The notes below the pieces were generated by a model. It was not told where the DNA came from. It ran no database searches and worked only from the letters and a program-made list of their open reading frames with translations. A stretch of 64,000 nucleotides of DNA from contig NZ_VWXK01000020.1 of the NCBI RefSeq assembly GCF_011752565.1, positions 1 through 64,000 of the forward strand, given 5' to 3'. The stretch comes from Pantoea sp. Ap-967. GTDB taxonomy: Bacteria; Pseudomonadota; Gammaproteobacteria; Pseudomonadales; Pseudomonadaceae. Both the position numbers and the translations under genes were made by a program. Of this stretch, positions 9,905 through 18,215 are shown in pieces. Each line of letters begins with the position of its first letter. Positions within the stretch are counted from its first letter, which is position 1.

Positions 9905-10804
9905 ATGCCAGCCGCCTCGAACGCCTTGTCGTCCATCGACAGCGCCCAGCCGCAAACTTTTGAAATCCGCCCGTTCTCTGGTGCCGTGGGCGCCGAGATC
10001 ATTGGCCTGGACCTCGCCAAACCAGTCAACACCGAGGATTTCACCCGTATCCATCGCGCCCACCTCGACCACCACGTGCTGGTGTTCCGTGACCAGCGCA
10101 TCAGCCCCCAGCAGCAGATTGACTTCAGCCGCCGTTTCGGCGAACTGCAGATCCACGTGCTCAAGCAGTTCCTGCTCGCCGGCCACCCCGAGATCCTGAT
10201 CGTTTCCAACATTGTCGAGAACGGCCAGAACGTTGGCCTGGGCGATGCCGGCAAGTTCTGGCATTCGGACCTGTCGTACAAGGAACTGCCAAGCCTGGGC
10301 TCCATGCTGCATGCCCAGGAGCTGCCCAGCGAAGGTGGCGATACCCTGTTCGCCGACATGCACAAAGCCTGGGACGCCGTGCCCGAGGCCCTGCGCCGGG
10401 TGGTCGAAGGCCGCAGCGCCGCCCACTCCTACACGGCCCGTTACGCCGAGACAAAGTTCGAGGGCAACTGGCGCCCAACCCTCACCGCCGAGCAACTGGC
10501 CCAGGTGAAGGAAGTTATCCACCCGGTGGTGCGTACCCACCCGGAAAACGGCCGCAAGGCACTGTTCGTCAGCGAAGGCTTCACCACCCGCATCGTCGGC
10601 CTGCCCGAGGACGAAAGCCGAGACGTGCTGCAACAGCTGTACGCCCTGAGCGTGCTGGAGCAGAACATCTACCGCCACCAGTGGCAACCTCACGACATGG
10701 TGTTCTGGGACAACCGTTCGTTGATTCACCTGGCCGCTGGCTGCCCCGCGCACCTGCGCCGAAAACTGTTCCGTACCACCATCCAGGGCGATGCCCCGTT
10801 CTGA
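9905..10804 (+). CDS. TauD/TfdA-family 2-oxoglutarate-dependent dioxygenase
   Basis: A 299-residue member of the Fe(II)/2-oxoglutarate dioxygenase family that includes taurine dioxygenase. The iron-binding HxD is at H120/D122 (WHSDLSY), the distal histidine is about H275 (DNRSLIHLAAG), and the 2-oxoglutarate-binding arginine follows in RKLFRTT. The start is supported by GGGAG 6 bases upstream. The upstream region (9718-9904) is notably AT-rich around 9735-9780 and probably holds the promoter. It is followed in the same direction by a complete TauABC/SsuABC-like importer, so the likely role is oxidative desulfonation or a similar cleavage of the imported compound. The substrate cannot be read from the sequence; taurine, alkylsulfonate and alkylsulfate remain possible. 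Confidence 0.9.
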   Translation: MPAASNALSSIDSAQPQTFEIRPFSGAVGAEIIGLDLAKPVNTEDFTRIHRAHLDHHVLVFRDQRISPQQQIDFSRRFGELQIHVLKQFLLAGHPEILIVSNIVENGQNVGLGDAGKFWHSDLSYKELPSLGSMLHAQELPSEGGDTLFADMHKAWDAVPEALRRVVEGRSAAHSYTARYAETKFEGNWRPTLTAEQLAQVKEVIHPVVRTHPENGRKALFVSEGFTTRIVGLPEDESRDVLQQLYALSVLEQNIYRHQWQPHDMVFWDNRSLIHLAAGCPAHLRRKLFRTTIQGDAPF

Positions 10805-10821
10805 CGACTGAGGAATCCATC

Positions 10822-11841
10822 ATGCGCAAATCCATCAGCCGCCTGGCGGCAAGTATCGGCCTGGGCGCCAGCCTGGTTGTCGGCAGCCTGGCGGCCCCCG
10901 CCGTGGCGCAAGCCGAAGGCAAGATTCGCATTGCCGAGCAGTTCGGCATCGTCTACCTGCTGCTCAACGTGGTGCGTGACCAGCAGCTGATTGAAAAACA
11001 TGGCAAGGCAGAAGGCATCGACATCGAAGTCGACTGGGCCCAGCTGTCGGGCGGTGCGGCAATCAACGATGCGCTGCTGTCCGGCTCGGTGGACATCGCC
11101 GGTGCCGGCGTCGGCCCGCTGCTCACCGTGTGGGACAGAACCTACGGCCGGCAGAACGTCAAGGCCGTGGCTTCGCTGGGCAACTTCCCGTACTACCTGG
11201 TCAGCAGCAACCCCAACGTGAAGACCATCGCCGACATTTCCGACAAGGACCGCATCGCGGTGCCGGCCGTGGGCGTTTCTGTGCAGTCGCGCTTCCTGCA
11301 ATACGCCGCCGCGCAGCAGTGGGGCGACAAGGCGTACAACCGCCTCGACAAGTACACCCTGGCCGTGCCGCACCCGGACGCCACCGCGGCCTTGCTGGCC
11401 GGTGGCACCGAACTGAACGGGCACTTCTCCAACCCGCCGTTCCAGGACCAGGCGCTGGCCAACAAGGACGTGCACGTGGTGCTCAACAGCTACGACCTGC
11501 TCGGCCCCAACTCGCCGACCCTGCTGTTCGCCACCGAGAAATTCCGCAAGGACAACCCCAAAACCTACAAGGCCTTCATCGATGCCCTGGCGGAAGCGGC
11601 GGACTTTGCCCAGAAGGACAAAGCCGCAGCGGCAGATACCTACATCCGCGTGACCAAGGCCAAGATCGACCGCGAGGCGCTGATCAAGCTGATCGACAAC
11701 CCGCAGTACGAGTTCACCGTCACGCCGAAGAACACCTACAAACTGGCCGACTTCCTGTACCGGGTAGGCGCCATCAAGCACAAGCCGGAATCGTGGAAGG
11801 ACTACTTCTTCCAGGATGAACGCCCACTGCAGGGGAGCTGA
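10822..11841 (+). CDS. ABC transporter periplasmic binding protein, NMT1/TauA-SsuA-like
   Basis: 339 residues. ATG 10822 has TGAGGA upstream and gives a clear signal peptide (MRKSISRLAAS, hydrophobic core, cleavage near AVAQA-EG). The mature protein resembles the sulfonate/nitrate/taurine binding family, with the early IAEQFGIVYLLLNVV stretch and the AGAGVGPLL and PHPDATAALLAGG segments. It starts 17 bases after the dioxygenase stop and is 6 bases from the ATPase gene, so it belongs to the same transcript. It would capture the substrate in the periplasm and deliver it to the permease at 12726-13589. Confidence 0.9.
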   Translation: MRKSISRLAASIGLGASLVVGSLAAPAVAQAEGKIRIAEQFGIVYLLLNVVRDQQLIEKHGKAEGIDIEVDWAQLSGGAAINDALLSGSVDIAGAGVGPLLTVWDRTYGRQNVKAVASLGNFPYYLVSSNPNVKTIADISDKDRIAVPAVGVSVQSRFLQYAAAQQWGDKAYNRLDKYTLAVPHPDATAALLAGGTELNGHFSNPPFQDQALANKDVHVVLNSYDLLGPNSPTLLFATEKFRKDNPKTYKAFIDALAEAADFAQKDKAAAADTYIRVTKAKIDREALIKLIDNPQYEFTVTPKNTYKLADFLYRVGAIKHKPESWKDYFFQDERPLQGS

Positions 11842-11847
11842 CCGACC

Positions 11848-12711
11848 ATGACCGCCCCATTGCCAGGCCACACGGCCAGCAACTTGAGCCGTGTCGCGAC
11901 ACCGCCCTTGCTCCAGGTGAACGACCTGAGCCTTGAATACCGCACCGCGCAGCGCGTGGTGCGGGCCACCCACCAGGTCAGCTTCGAAGTCGACCGCGCT
12001 GACCGTTTCGTGCTGCTGGGCCCCTCGGGCTGTGGCAAGTCCACCTTGCTCAAGGCCGTGGCCGGGTTCATCACCCCGCAGGAAGGGCAGATTCTGCTGC
12101 AGGGCGAACCGGTAAAGGGCCCAGGCCCGGACCGTATCGTGGTGTTCCAGGAATTTGACCAGCTGCCGCCGTGGAAAACGGTGAAAGAGAACGTGATGTT
12201 CCCGCTGCTGGTGTCTGGCCAGCTCAAGCGTGCCGAGGCCCAGGAGCGGGCCTTGCATTACCTTGAAAAGGTTGGCCTGGCGGCCTTTGCCGACGCCTAT
12301 CCGCACACCCTTTCCGGTGGCATGAAGGCGCGTGTGGCGATTGCCCGGGCCCTGGCCACGCAACCGAAGATCCTGTTGATGGACGAGCCGTTCGCGGCGC
12401 TCGATGCGCTGACCCGGCGCAAGATGCAGGAAGAGCTGTTGCTGCTGTGGGAAGAGGTGCGCTTCACCTTGCTGTTCGTCACCCACTCCATCGAGGAGGC
12501 GCTGGTGGTGGGCAACCGCATCCTGTTGCTGTCGCCGCACCCAGGGCGGGTGAGGGCAGAGGTGCACAGCCACCAGTACCACCTCGGCAGCCTCGGCGCC
12601 GCGGACTTCCAGGCCAGCGCCCGGCGTATCCACCGGCTGCTGTTCGACGAGGCCGAGCCCGCCGAGCCAAGCGCCGACCTGGGTTTCAACGACATCCGCA
12701 TCGCCTACTGA
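11848..12711 (+). CDS. ABC transporter ATP-binding protein, SsuB/TauB-like
   Basis: 287 residues with all nucleotide-binding motifs: Walker A GPSGCGKST, Q-loop FQEFDQLPPWKT, signature LSGGMKARVAIARAL, Walker B ILLMDEPFAALD and a switch histidine in VTHSIEEA. The EFDQLPPWKT stretch is typical of nitrate/sulfonate/taurine importers. A short N-terminal tail (residues 1-20) precedes the domain, and about 60 residues follow the core. The gene is packed between the binding protein and permease genes and energises that importer. Confidence 0.93.
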   Translation: MTAPLPGHTASNLSRVATPPLLQVNDLSLEYRTAQRVVRATHQVSFEVDRADRFVLLGPSGCGKSTLLKAVAGFITPQEGQILLQGEPVKGPGPDRIVVFQEFDQLPPWKTVKENVMFPLLVSGQLKRAEAQERALHYLEKVGLAAFADAYPHTLSGGMKARVAIARALATQPKILLMDEPFAALDALTRRKMQEELLLLWEEVRFTLLFVTHSIEEALVVGNRILLLSPHPGRVRAEVHSHQYHLGSLGAADFQASARRIHRLLFDEAEPAEPSADLGFNDIRIAY

Positions 12712-12725
12712 CAGGAGCTACAGCC

Positions 12726-13589
12726 ATGACCCCTACACCTGTACGCCAGGAATACGAGGTGCAGCTGGAGCCCCTGCTCAGTGTGCCTCTTGAACGCAAC
12801 CTGCCCCTGGCCCAGCGCCTGTGGCAGCACGGCTGGCTGCGCAAGGCGGTGATCCTGGTGGTGATCGCCGTGCTCTGGGAAGCCATCGCCCGTTACCAGG
12901 GCAACGACCTGCTGTTGCCAACCTTCCTGCAGACGGCGGCGGCGCTGTGGGACGGGTTGATCAGCGGTGAGTTGCCGGCCAAGGTTGGCGTATCGCTGGT
13001 GATCCTGCTCAAAGGCTACCTGCTGGGTATTGTGCTGGCCTTCGGCCTGACCAGCCTGGCGGTGTCGACCCAACTGGGGCGCGACCTGCTGGGCACGCTG
13101 ACCTCGATGTTCAACCCGTTGCCGGCCATTGCCCTGCTGCCGCTGGCCCTGCTGTGGTTTGGCCTGGGCGACAACAGCCTGATCTTCGTGTTGGTGCATT
13201 CGGTGCTGTGGGCATTGGCGCTGAATACCTATGCAGGGTTTCTCGGAGTTTCGGAAACCCTGCGCATGGCCGGGCGCAACTATGGCCTGAAAGGGTTGCG
13301 GCTGGTGCTGCATATCCTGGTGCCGGCGGCACTGCCATCGATTCTGTCGGGGCTGAAGATCGGCTGGGCGTTCGCCTGGCGCACGCTGATCGCAGCCGAG
13401 CTGGTGTTTGGCGCCAGCAGCGGCAAGGGCGGGCTGGGCTGGTACATCTTCCAGAACCGCAACGAGCTGTACACCGACAAGGTGTTTGCCGGGCTGGCCG
13501 TGGTGATCTTGATTGGTCTGCTGGTCGAGGGGCTGGTGTTCAATACCCTGGAGCGGCTGACCGTACGGCGCTGGGGCATGCAGCGCTAA
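12726..13589 (+). CDS. ABC transporter permease, SsuC/TauC-like
   Basis: 287 residues with about six membrane segments and the importer-family EAA loop (GRNYGLKGLRLVLHILVPAALPSILSGLKIG). ATG 12726 is preceded by AGGAG at 8 bases; a longer open frame upstream overlaps the ATPase gene and is ignored. The first ~35 residues are a cytoplasmic tail. It is the last gene of the dioxygenase-importer operon and is followed by a REP pair. Confidence 0.92.
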   Translation: MTPTPVRQEYEVQLEPLLSVPLERNLPLAQRLWQHGWLRKAVILVVIAVLWEAIARYQGNDLLLPTFLQTAAALWDGLISGELPAKVGVSLVILLKGYLLGIVLAFGLTSLAVSTQLGRDLLGTLTSMFNPLPAIALLPLALLWFGLGDNSLIFVLVHSVLWALALNTYAGFLGVSETLRMAGRNYGLKGLRLVLHILVPAALPSILSGLKIGWAFAWRTLIAAELVFGASSGKGGLGWYIFQNRNELYTDKVFAGLAVVILIGLLVEGLVFNTLERLTVRRWGMQR

Positions 13590-13606
13590 GCCGCCGCTGA
13601 CGGTGG

Positions 13607-13730
13607 GCCTGGTAGGAGCGAGCACAGCTCGCGATGGGCTGCGAAGCGGCCCCAACATCCTGTGCCGCGAGGCTGAAAACCTTGGGGCCGCTGCGCGCCC
13701 CATCGCGAGCTGTGCTCGCTCCTACCAGGC
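13607..13730. repeat. REP-like inverted pair (GGTAGGAGCGAGC family)
   Basis: Two ~30-base arms, GCCTGGTAGGAGCGAGCACA... and its complement, face each other across ~60 bases. Each arm also contains its own small palindrome (GAGCACAGCTC). It lies between two convergent genes and could form a long hairpin in either transcript. Confidence 0.9.
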
Positions 13731-13743
13731 CAGCGCAAGCCCC

Positions 13744-14301
13744 CTATACTTGATATTGCGCCGCCGCATTGCTCAATGTCCGGGCAATCTCATCGCGCAA
13801 GCCAAGGGGCTGCTCGACCACCACCCCATCCCCCTGGCTGAGCACCCACCAGCGCAAGGCCCAGCCATCCTCCACCGTTGCCCGCAACCGGTGCCCCTGT
13901 TCCAGGGCCGTGAGCTGCATATCGGCGCTCAACGGTGTCTGGCGCAACTGCCGCGCCAGTGAATCACTGACCCACGCCTGCATTCCCATTCCCTCACCCG
14001 GCACCGGCTGCAGCGATTCGCCGCGCAAATAGCCCTGCAGGTCGAAATTCCCGCGCAACTCGCCCAGGGCATTGGCCGACCAGTGCCAGCCAAACGGAAT
14101 GCTCTTGTCGTTGCGCTCCAGGGCAAAGATCAGCGACAGCTCGTTGAGGTCGCGCTCGACCGTGCGCTTGCTGACATTGAAGCCGACATCACGCAGGCGC
14201 CACACCAGCTCGGCACTGGTAACGCCCGGGGAGCGGCTGGGAAGCTGGCGCAACAGCGCCCACTGACGGCTGAGGGTGGCACGGGTCGTGGCGAACGGCA
14301 A
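13744..14301 (-). CDS. HTH/WYL-type transcriptional regulator
   Basis: 185 residues. An N-terminal helix-turn-helix of the DeoR/WYL kind (residues about 10-55; TSAELVWRLRDVGFNVSKRTVERDLNEL) is followed by a short ligand-binding-like region without a strong WYL tripeptide. The start is TTG at 14301: no ATG is available before an upstream in-frame stop, and AAGGA lies 9 bases ahead. It faces the dioxygenase-importer operon and may control it, but that link rests on proximity only. The length is short for the WYL family (usually ~230-330 residues). Confidence 0.8.
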   Translation of the reverse strand: MPFATTRATLSRQWALLRQLPSRSPGVTSAELVWRLRDVGFNVSKRTVERDLNELSLIFALERNDKSIPFGWHWSANALGELRGNFDLQGYLRGESLQPVPGEGMGMQAWVSDSLARQLRQTPLSADMQLTALEQGHRLRATVEDGWALRWWVLSQGDGVVVEQPLGLRDEIARTLSNAAAQYQV

Positions 14302-14507
14302 AAGGTAACGTCCTTGTCTAGGCTTGCCGCATCAGCATGGCGGCTGGATCGGGTCATGGCAATTAGCCATAGGCCGTTCAGATCAAGTAATCCGCATTTG
14401 GTTGCCATGGGTTGAATCGTTCGCGACAGGTTTTGACGTGACGTCGCGCAGAATCACGCCTCATCACAGCCGCGGTCGGGCCTGTGGGTCGTTCAATGAG
14501 GATGAAC

Positions 14508-15302
14508 ATGTCTGCTGCCAGCAATATCCATTCGCTGCTCGCCCGCCTTCTGCCCGAGCAGGTCATTTGCCCACCGGCACCTGCCGGCAGGCGGCAGCGG
14601 CTGTTCGCCGGGGTTGGCCTGCCCAGCCAGCGCACGCTGCTGGTCAACCGCCTGGACGAAGCCTCCGACCTGCAGGCGGTGTATGCCGACCTGCGCCAGC
14701 AGGCCCTGGCAGGCAGCGTGGCGGCGCTCAACGACCTGGGCTGGGTGTGGCTCAATGGCAAGTATTGGCGGGCCGACACCGTGCTGGCCGGGCACCTGTT
14801 GCGCATGGCCGCGCTGCAGGGCAGTGCGCCGGCCTGGTTCAACCTGGGGCAGCAGCATTATTTTGGCAAGGGCGTGGACACTTCCTACGTGCAGGCGGCG
14901 GAGTGCTATCGCCAGGCGTTCGAGCGCGGCATGCTGCATGCGGCGGCGGCGCTGGGCGACCTGTACGAGGAAGAGGTGTGTGATGCCGAGCTTCAATGGC
15001 AGGTGGACCTGGCCAAGGCCTACGACTGGTTTGCGCGGGGCGCCGAACGTGGCGAGGCCCGTTGCCGGTTCGAGGTGGGCTACCGGCTGTTGCACGGCCT
15101 GAATGTGGAGGCCGACACCAAGGCGGGCCTGTACTGGCTGGAACTGGCTGCCGCAACCGGCGTGATGCAGGCGGCCGAAGAGCTGACGGTGCATTTCAGC
15201 CAGCGCGACAGGGCACGCTACCACGACTGGCGGGACCGGGCGGTGGAGATGGGCAGCGCCCTGGCCTTGGCCATGAAGCTGGAAGATCAAGTCCAGCCCT
15301 GA
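14508..15302 (+). CDS. Sel1-repeat (TPR-like) protein
   Basis: 264 residues. ATG 14508 is chosen because GAGG lies 6 bases upstream; ATG 14496 and 14502 are in frame but worse placed. The body is built from about five Sel1-like repeats of ~36 residues with the usual A..G...A pattern (NDLGWVWLNGKYW, FNLGQQHYFGKGVDTSYVQAAE, AALGDLYEEEV, FEVGYRLLHGLNVEAD). There is no signal peptide, so it is probably a cytoplasmic scaffold for protein-protein contacts. Partner and process are unknown. Confidence 0.85.
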   Translation: MSAASNIHSLLARLLPEQVICPPAPAGRRQRLFAGVGLPSQRTLLVNRLDEASDLQAVYADLRQQALAGSVAALNDLGWVWLNGKYWRADTVLAGHLLRMAALQGSAPAWFNLGQQHYFGKGVDTSYVQAAECYRQAFERGMLHAAAALGDLYEEEVCDAELQWQVDLAKAYDWFARGAERGEARCRFEVGYRLLHGLNVEADTKAGLYWLELAAATGVMQAAEELTVHFSQRDRARYHDWRDRAVEMGSALALAMKLEDQVQP

Positions 15303-15324
15303 CACTCAAGCCTGTTACGCGCCC

Positions 15325-15350
15325 CTGTAGGAGCGGGCTCGCCCCGCGAA
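15325..15350. repeat. single REP-like element (TGTAGGAGCGGGC family)
   Basis: One copy reading CTGTAGGAGCGGGCTCGCCC with the usual CGCGAA tail; the central TT of the family is TC here. It lies 3' of the Sel1 gene and is not paired. Confidence 0.8.
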
Positions 15351-15401
15351 GCGGCCAGCACAAGCAAACAAAATTTCATCAAACCACTCGGCCACCTGCA
15401 G

Positions 15402-15452
15402 TTGACGCAGGGGGTAGGCACAGGCGTATATTGATAGTTAGCAAACTATGAA
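15402..15452 (+). promoter_or_regulatory. candidate promoter and MarR-type operator of the efflux operon
   Basis: TTGACG at 15402-15407 and TATATT at 15427-15432 (spacer 19, or 18 if GTATAT is used) form a candidate sigma-70 promoter. Directly over the expected transcription start is the perfect palindrome ATAGTTAGCAAACTAT (15434-15449, 6-bp arms, 4-bp centre), which extends with one mismatch to TTG...GAA on either side. MarR-family repressors typically bind 16-22 bp palindromes in this position, and a MarR gene starts at 15470. Confidence 0.7.
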
Positions 15453-15469
15453 TATCCTTGGTTCCCCTC

Positions 15470-15922
15470 ATGTCCATTGACTCCCTGCGCCTGCAAGTCA
15501 GCAGCGGCATGGTGGTTGCCGCCCGCCATTGGCGGCGCATCTGCCACAACGCCCTGACCGGCTACGGTATATCCGAAGCCTGCGCCGCACCGCTGCTGAT
15601 GATCGTGCGCCTGGGCGATGGCGTGCACCAGGTGGCCGTGGCCCAGGCCGCCGGCCTGGAAAGCCCGTCACTGGTGCGCCTGCTCGATCAGTTGTGCAAG
15701 GCTGGCCTGGTGTGCCGCAGCGAAGACCCACTGGACCGCCGCGCCAAGGCCCTGAGCCTGACCGTCGAAGGCCGTCGCCTGGCCGAAGCCATCGAAATCG
15801 AGCTGGTACGGGTGCGCCACGAGGTGCTGCAAGGCATCGCCGAGGCCGACCTGGAAGCCGCCGTGCGCGTGCTTCGGGCCTTCGAAGCCGCCGGCCTTGG
15901 CAGTGCAGGCGGGGCGGCATGA
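15470..15922 (+). CDS. MarR-family transcriptional regulator of the efflux operon
   Basis: 150 residues with the MarR winged-helix core: VAVAQAAGLESPSLVRLLDQLCKAGLV (recognition helix) then the wing RSEDPLDRRAKALSLTVEGR. The start at ATG 15470 has no obvious Shine-Dalgarno; TTG 15458 is an in-frame alternative. It is the first gene of an operon in which every junction overlaps (ATGA with the next gene). The palindrome at 15434-15449 suggests autoregulation and derepression by an aromatic or phenolic effector, as for the related EmrR/AaeR-type systems. Confidence 0.9.
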   Translation: MSIDSLRLQVSSGMVVAARHWRRICHNALTGYGISEACAAPLLMIVRLGDGVHQVAVAQAAGLESPSLVRLLDQLCKAGLVCRSEDPLDRRAKALSLTVEGRRLAEAIEIELVRVRHEVLQGIAEADLEAAVRVLRAFEAAGLGSAGGAA

Positions 15923-18006
15923 ACGGCTTCTTCAGCTCCGTGCCCCCGGCCCGTGACTGGTTCTACGGCGTGCGCACCTTCGGCGCGTCGATGATCGCCC
16001 TGTACATCGCCCTGTTGCTGCAACTGCCGCGCCCCTACTGGGCCATGGCCACGGTGTACATCGTTTCCAGCCCGTTCGTCGCCCCCACCAGCTCCAAGGC
16101 GCTGTACCGCGCGCTGGGCACCCTGCTGGGCGCTGCCGGGGCCATCTTCCTGGTGCCGCCGCTGGTGCAATCGCCGCTGCTGCTGAGCATCGCCATCGCG
16201 CTGTGGACCGGCACCTTGCTGTTCCTTTCGCTGAACCTGCGCACCGCCAACAACTACGTGCTGATGCTGGCCGGCTACACCCTGCCGATGATCGCCCTGG
16301 CCGTGGTCGACAACCCCACGGCGGTGTTCGACGTGGCCTCGTCCCGAGCCCAGGAAATCTGCCTGGGCATCGTCTGCGCGGCGGTGGTCGGGGCGATTTT
16401 CTGGCCGCGCCGGTTGGCCCCGGTGGTGGTGGGGGCCACGGGTAGCTGGTTCACCGAGGCGATCCGCTACAGCGACACCTACCTGGCCCGCGACGCCAGC
16501 ACCGACAAGGTCGGCGGCATGCGCGGGGCGATGGTCGCCACCTTCAACTCACTGGAACTGATGATCGGCCAGCTCGGCCATGAAGGTGCAGGCCCGCATA
16601 CCCTGAAGAACGCCCGCGAACTGCGTGGCCGCATGATTCACCTGTTGCCGGTGATCGATGCCCTGGACGACGCCCTGATCGCCTTGCAAGGCCGGGCCCC
16701 GGCCCAGTTCGCCCAACTGCAACCGGTGCTGGAGGCCGCCCGTGAATGGCTCAAGGGCACCGCCGACAGCGCCTCGGTGGCCCGCTGGGCGGCCCTGCAC
16801 GAGCAGATCGACCGCTTGCAGCCCGGCGCCGCGGCCCTCGACCAACGCGCCGAGCTGCTGTTGTCCAACGCGCTCTACCGGCTGACCGAATGGGCCGACC
16901 TGTGGCAGGACTGCTGCGCCCTGCAGCATGCCCTGCGCACTGACGACGCCACGCCCTGGCGTGCGGTGTACCGCCACTGGCGCCTGGGCCGCCTGACCGC
17001 GTTCTTCGACCGCGGCCTGATGCTCTACTCGGTGGTATCCACCGTACTGGCGATCGTCGTTGCCTGCGGCCTGTGGATTGGCCTGGGCTGGAACGACGGC
17101 GCCAGTGCAGTGATTCTCGCCGCCGTGTCGTGCAGCTTCTTCGCGGCAATGGACGACCCGGCGCCGCAGATCTACCGGTTCTTCTTCTGGACCTTGATGT
17201 CGGTGATCTTCTCCAGCCTGTACCTGTTCCTGGTACTGCCCAACCTGCATGACTTCCCCATGCTGGTGCTGGCCTTTGCGGTGCCGTTCATCTGCGTCGG
17301 CACCCTGACCGTGCAGCCGCGCTTTTACCTGGGCACCTTGCTGACCATCGTCAATACCTCGACCTTCATCAGCATCCAGGGCGCCTACGACGCCGACTTC
17401 TTCGCCTTCCTCAACTCCAACCTGGCCGGCCCCGTGGGCCTGCTGTTCGCCTTCATCTGGACCTTGGTGATGCGCCCGTTCGGCGTAGAGCTTGCGGCCA
17501 AGCGCATGACCCGCTTCGCCTGGCGCGACATCGTCGAGATGACCGAGCCGGCGACCCTGGCCGAGCACCGCCAGGTGGGCGTGCAGATGCTCGACCGGCT
17601 GATGCAACACCTGCCGCGGCTGTCGCAAACCGGCCAGGACAGCGGCGTGGCGCTGCGCGACCTGCGCGTGGGGCTGAACCTGCTGGACCTGCTGGCCTAC
17701 CTGCCGCGCGCCGGCCAGCAGGCCCGCGAACGCCTGGGCACGGTGATCGAGGAAGTGGGCGCCCACTACGCCGCCTGCCTGCGCGCCGGCGAGCGCCTGC
17801 ACGCCCCGCCGGCGCTGCTGCGCAACATGGAGCGCGCACGCCTGGCGCTGAACCTGGATGAATTGTACGAACGCGGCGACGCCCGCACCCACCTGCTGCA
17901 TGCCCTGAGCGGCCTGCGCCTGGCGCTGTTGCCGGGGGTGGAGGTGATGCTTGAGCCTGCCGAACAACCGCAACTGCCCCCTGGCCTCGACGGAGCGCCC
18001 CTGTGA
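15919..18006 (+). CDS. FUSC-family inner membrane efflux protein (AaeB/YccS-like)
   Basis: 695 residues. Two hydrophobic blocks of about five to six membrane helices (residues about 15-170 and 360-520) alternate with two cytoplasmic regions, the standard FUSC layout. The N-terminal block contains RPYWAMATVYIVSSP, a hallmark of fusaric-acid/p-hydroxybenzoate efflux proteins; the second block repeats the theme (WNDGASAVILAAVSC). The start overlaps the marR stop as ATGA. With DUF1656, HlyD and an outer membrane channel in the same operon it forms a tripartite exporter, probably for aromatic acids. Confidence 0.92.
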   Translation: MNGFFSSVPPARDWFYGVRTFGASMIALYIALLLQLPRPYWAMATVYIVSSPFVAPTSSKALYRALGTLLGAAGAIFLVPPLVQSPLLLSIAIALWTGTLLFLSLNLRTANNYVLMLAGYTLPMIALAVVDNPTAVFDVASSRAQEICLGIVCAAVVGAIFWPRRLAPVVVGATGSWFTEAIRYSDTYLARDASTDKVGGMRGAMVATFNSLELMIGQLGHEGAGPHTLKNARELRGRMIHLLPVIDALDDALIALQGRAPAQFAQLQPVLEAAREWLKGTADSASVARWAALHEQIDRLQPGAAALDQRAELLLSNALYRLTEWADLWQDCCALQHALRTDDATPWRAVYRHWRLGRLTAFFDRGLMLYSVVSTVLAIVVACGLWIGLGWNDGASAVILAAVSCSFFAAMDDPAPQIYRFFFWTLMSVIFSSLYLFLVLPNLHDFPMLVLAFAVPFICVGTLTVQPRFYLGTLLTIVNTSTFISIQGAYDADFFAFLNSNLAGPVGLLFAFIWTLVMRPFGVELAAKRMTRFAWRDIVEMTEPATLAEHRQVGVQMLDRLMQHLPRLSQTGQDSGVALRDLRVGLNLLDLLAYLPRAGQQARERLGTVIEEVGAHYAACLRAGERLHAPPALLRNMERARLALNLDELYERGDARTHLLHALSGLRLALLPGVEVMLEPAEQPQLPPGLDGAPL

Positions 18007-18215
18007 TCGGTGAACTGGATATCAGCGGGGTGTTCCTGCCCACGCTGCTGGTGATGATGTTTGGCACCTACCTGCTGTTCCTGGGGGTGCACGCGGTGCT
18101 GGTGCGCCTGCATTTCTACCGCCTGGTCTGGCACCGGGCGTTGTTCAACGTTGCCCTGTATGCCGTGCTGCTGGGCGCGGTCGACCACTTTTGCCGAAGC
18201 CTGATGCTGCCATGA
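18003..18215 (+). CDS. DUF1656 small membrane protein (AaeX/YtcA-like)
   Basis: 70 residues with two membrane helices (FLPTLLVMMFGTYLLFLGVHAVL and a second near residues 48-63). GTG 18003 overlaps the previous stop (GTGA). DUF1656 proteins accompany AaeA/AaeB-like pumps almost everywhere and are thought to be accessory subunits; their biochemical role is not established. Confidence 0.9.
   Translation: MIGELDISGVFLPTLLVMMFGTYLLFLGVHAVLVRLHFYRLVWHRALFNVALYAVLLGAVDHFCRSLMLP

Noticed and set aside
10726..12633. 635-codon antisense frame over the ABC binding protein and ATPase genes
   Set aside because: It is a shadow of high-GC third codon positions; both sense genes have intact family motifs and ribosome-binding sites.
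12447..12725. Longer N-terminus for the ABC permease
   Set aside because: The extension lies in the ATPase coding region out of frame, and AGGAG marks ATG 12726.
15529..15918. Upstream extension of the FUSC gene through marR
   Set aside because: The out-of-frame translation is Arg/Pro/Gly-rich nonsense, and ATG 15919 overlaps the marR stop as in the other junctions of the operon.
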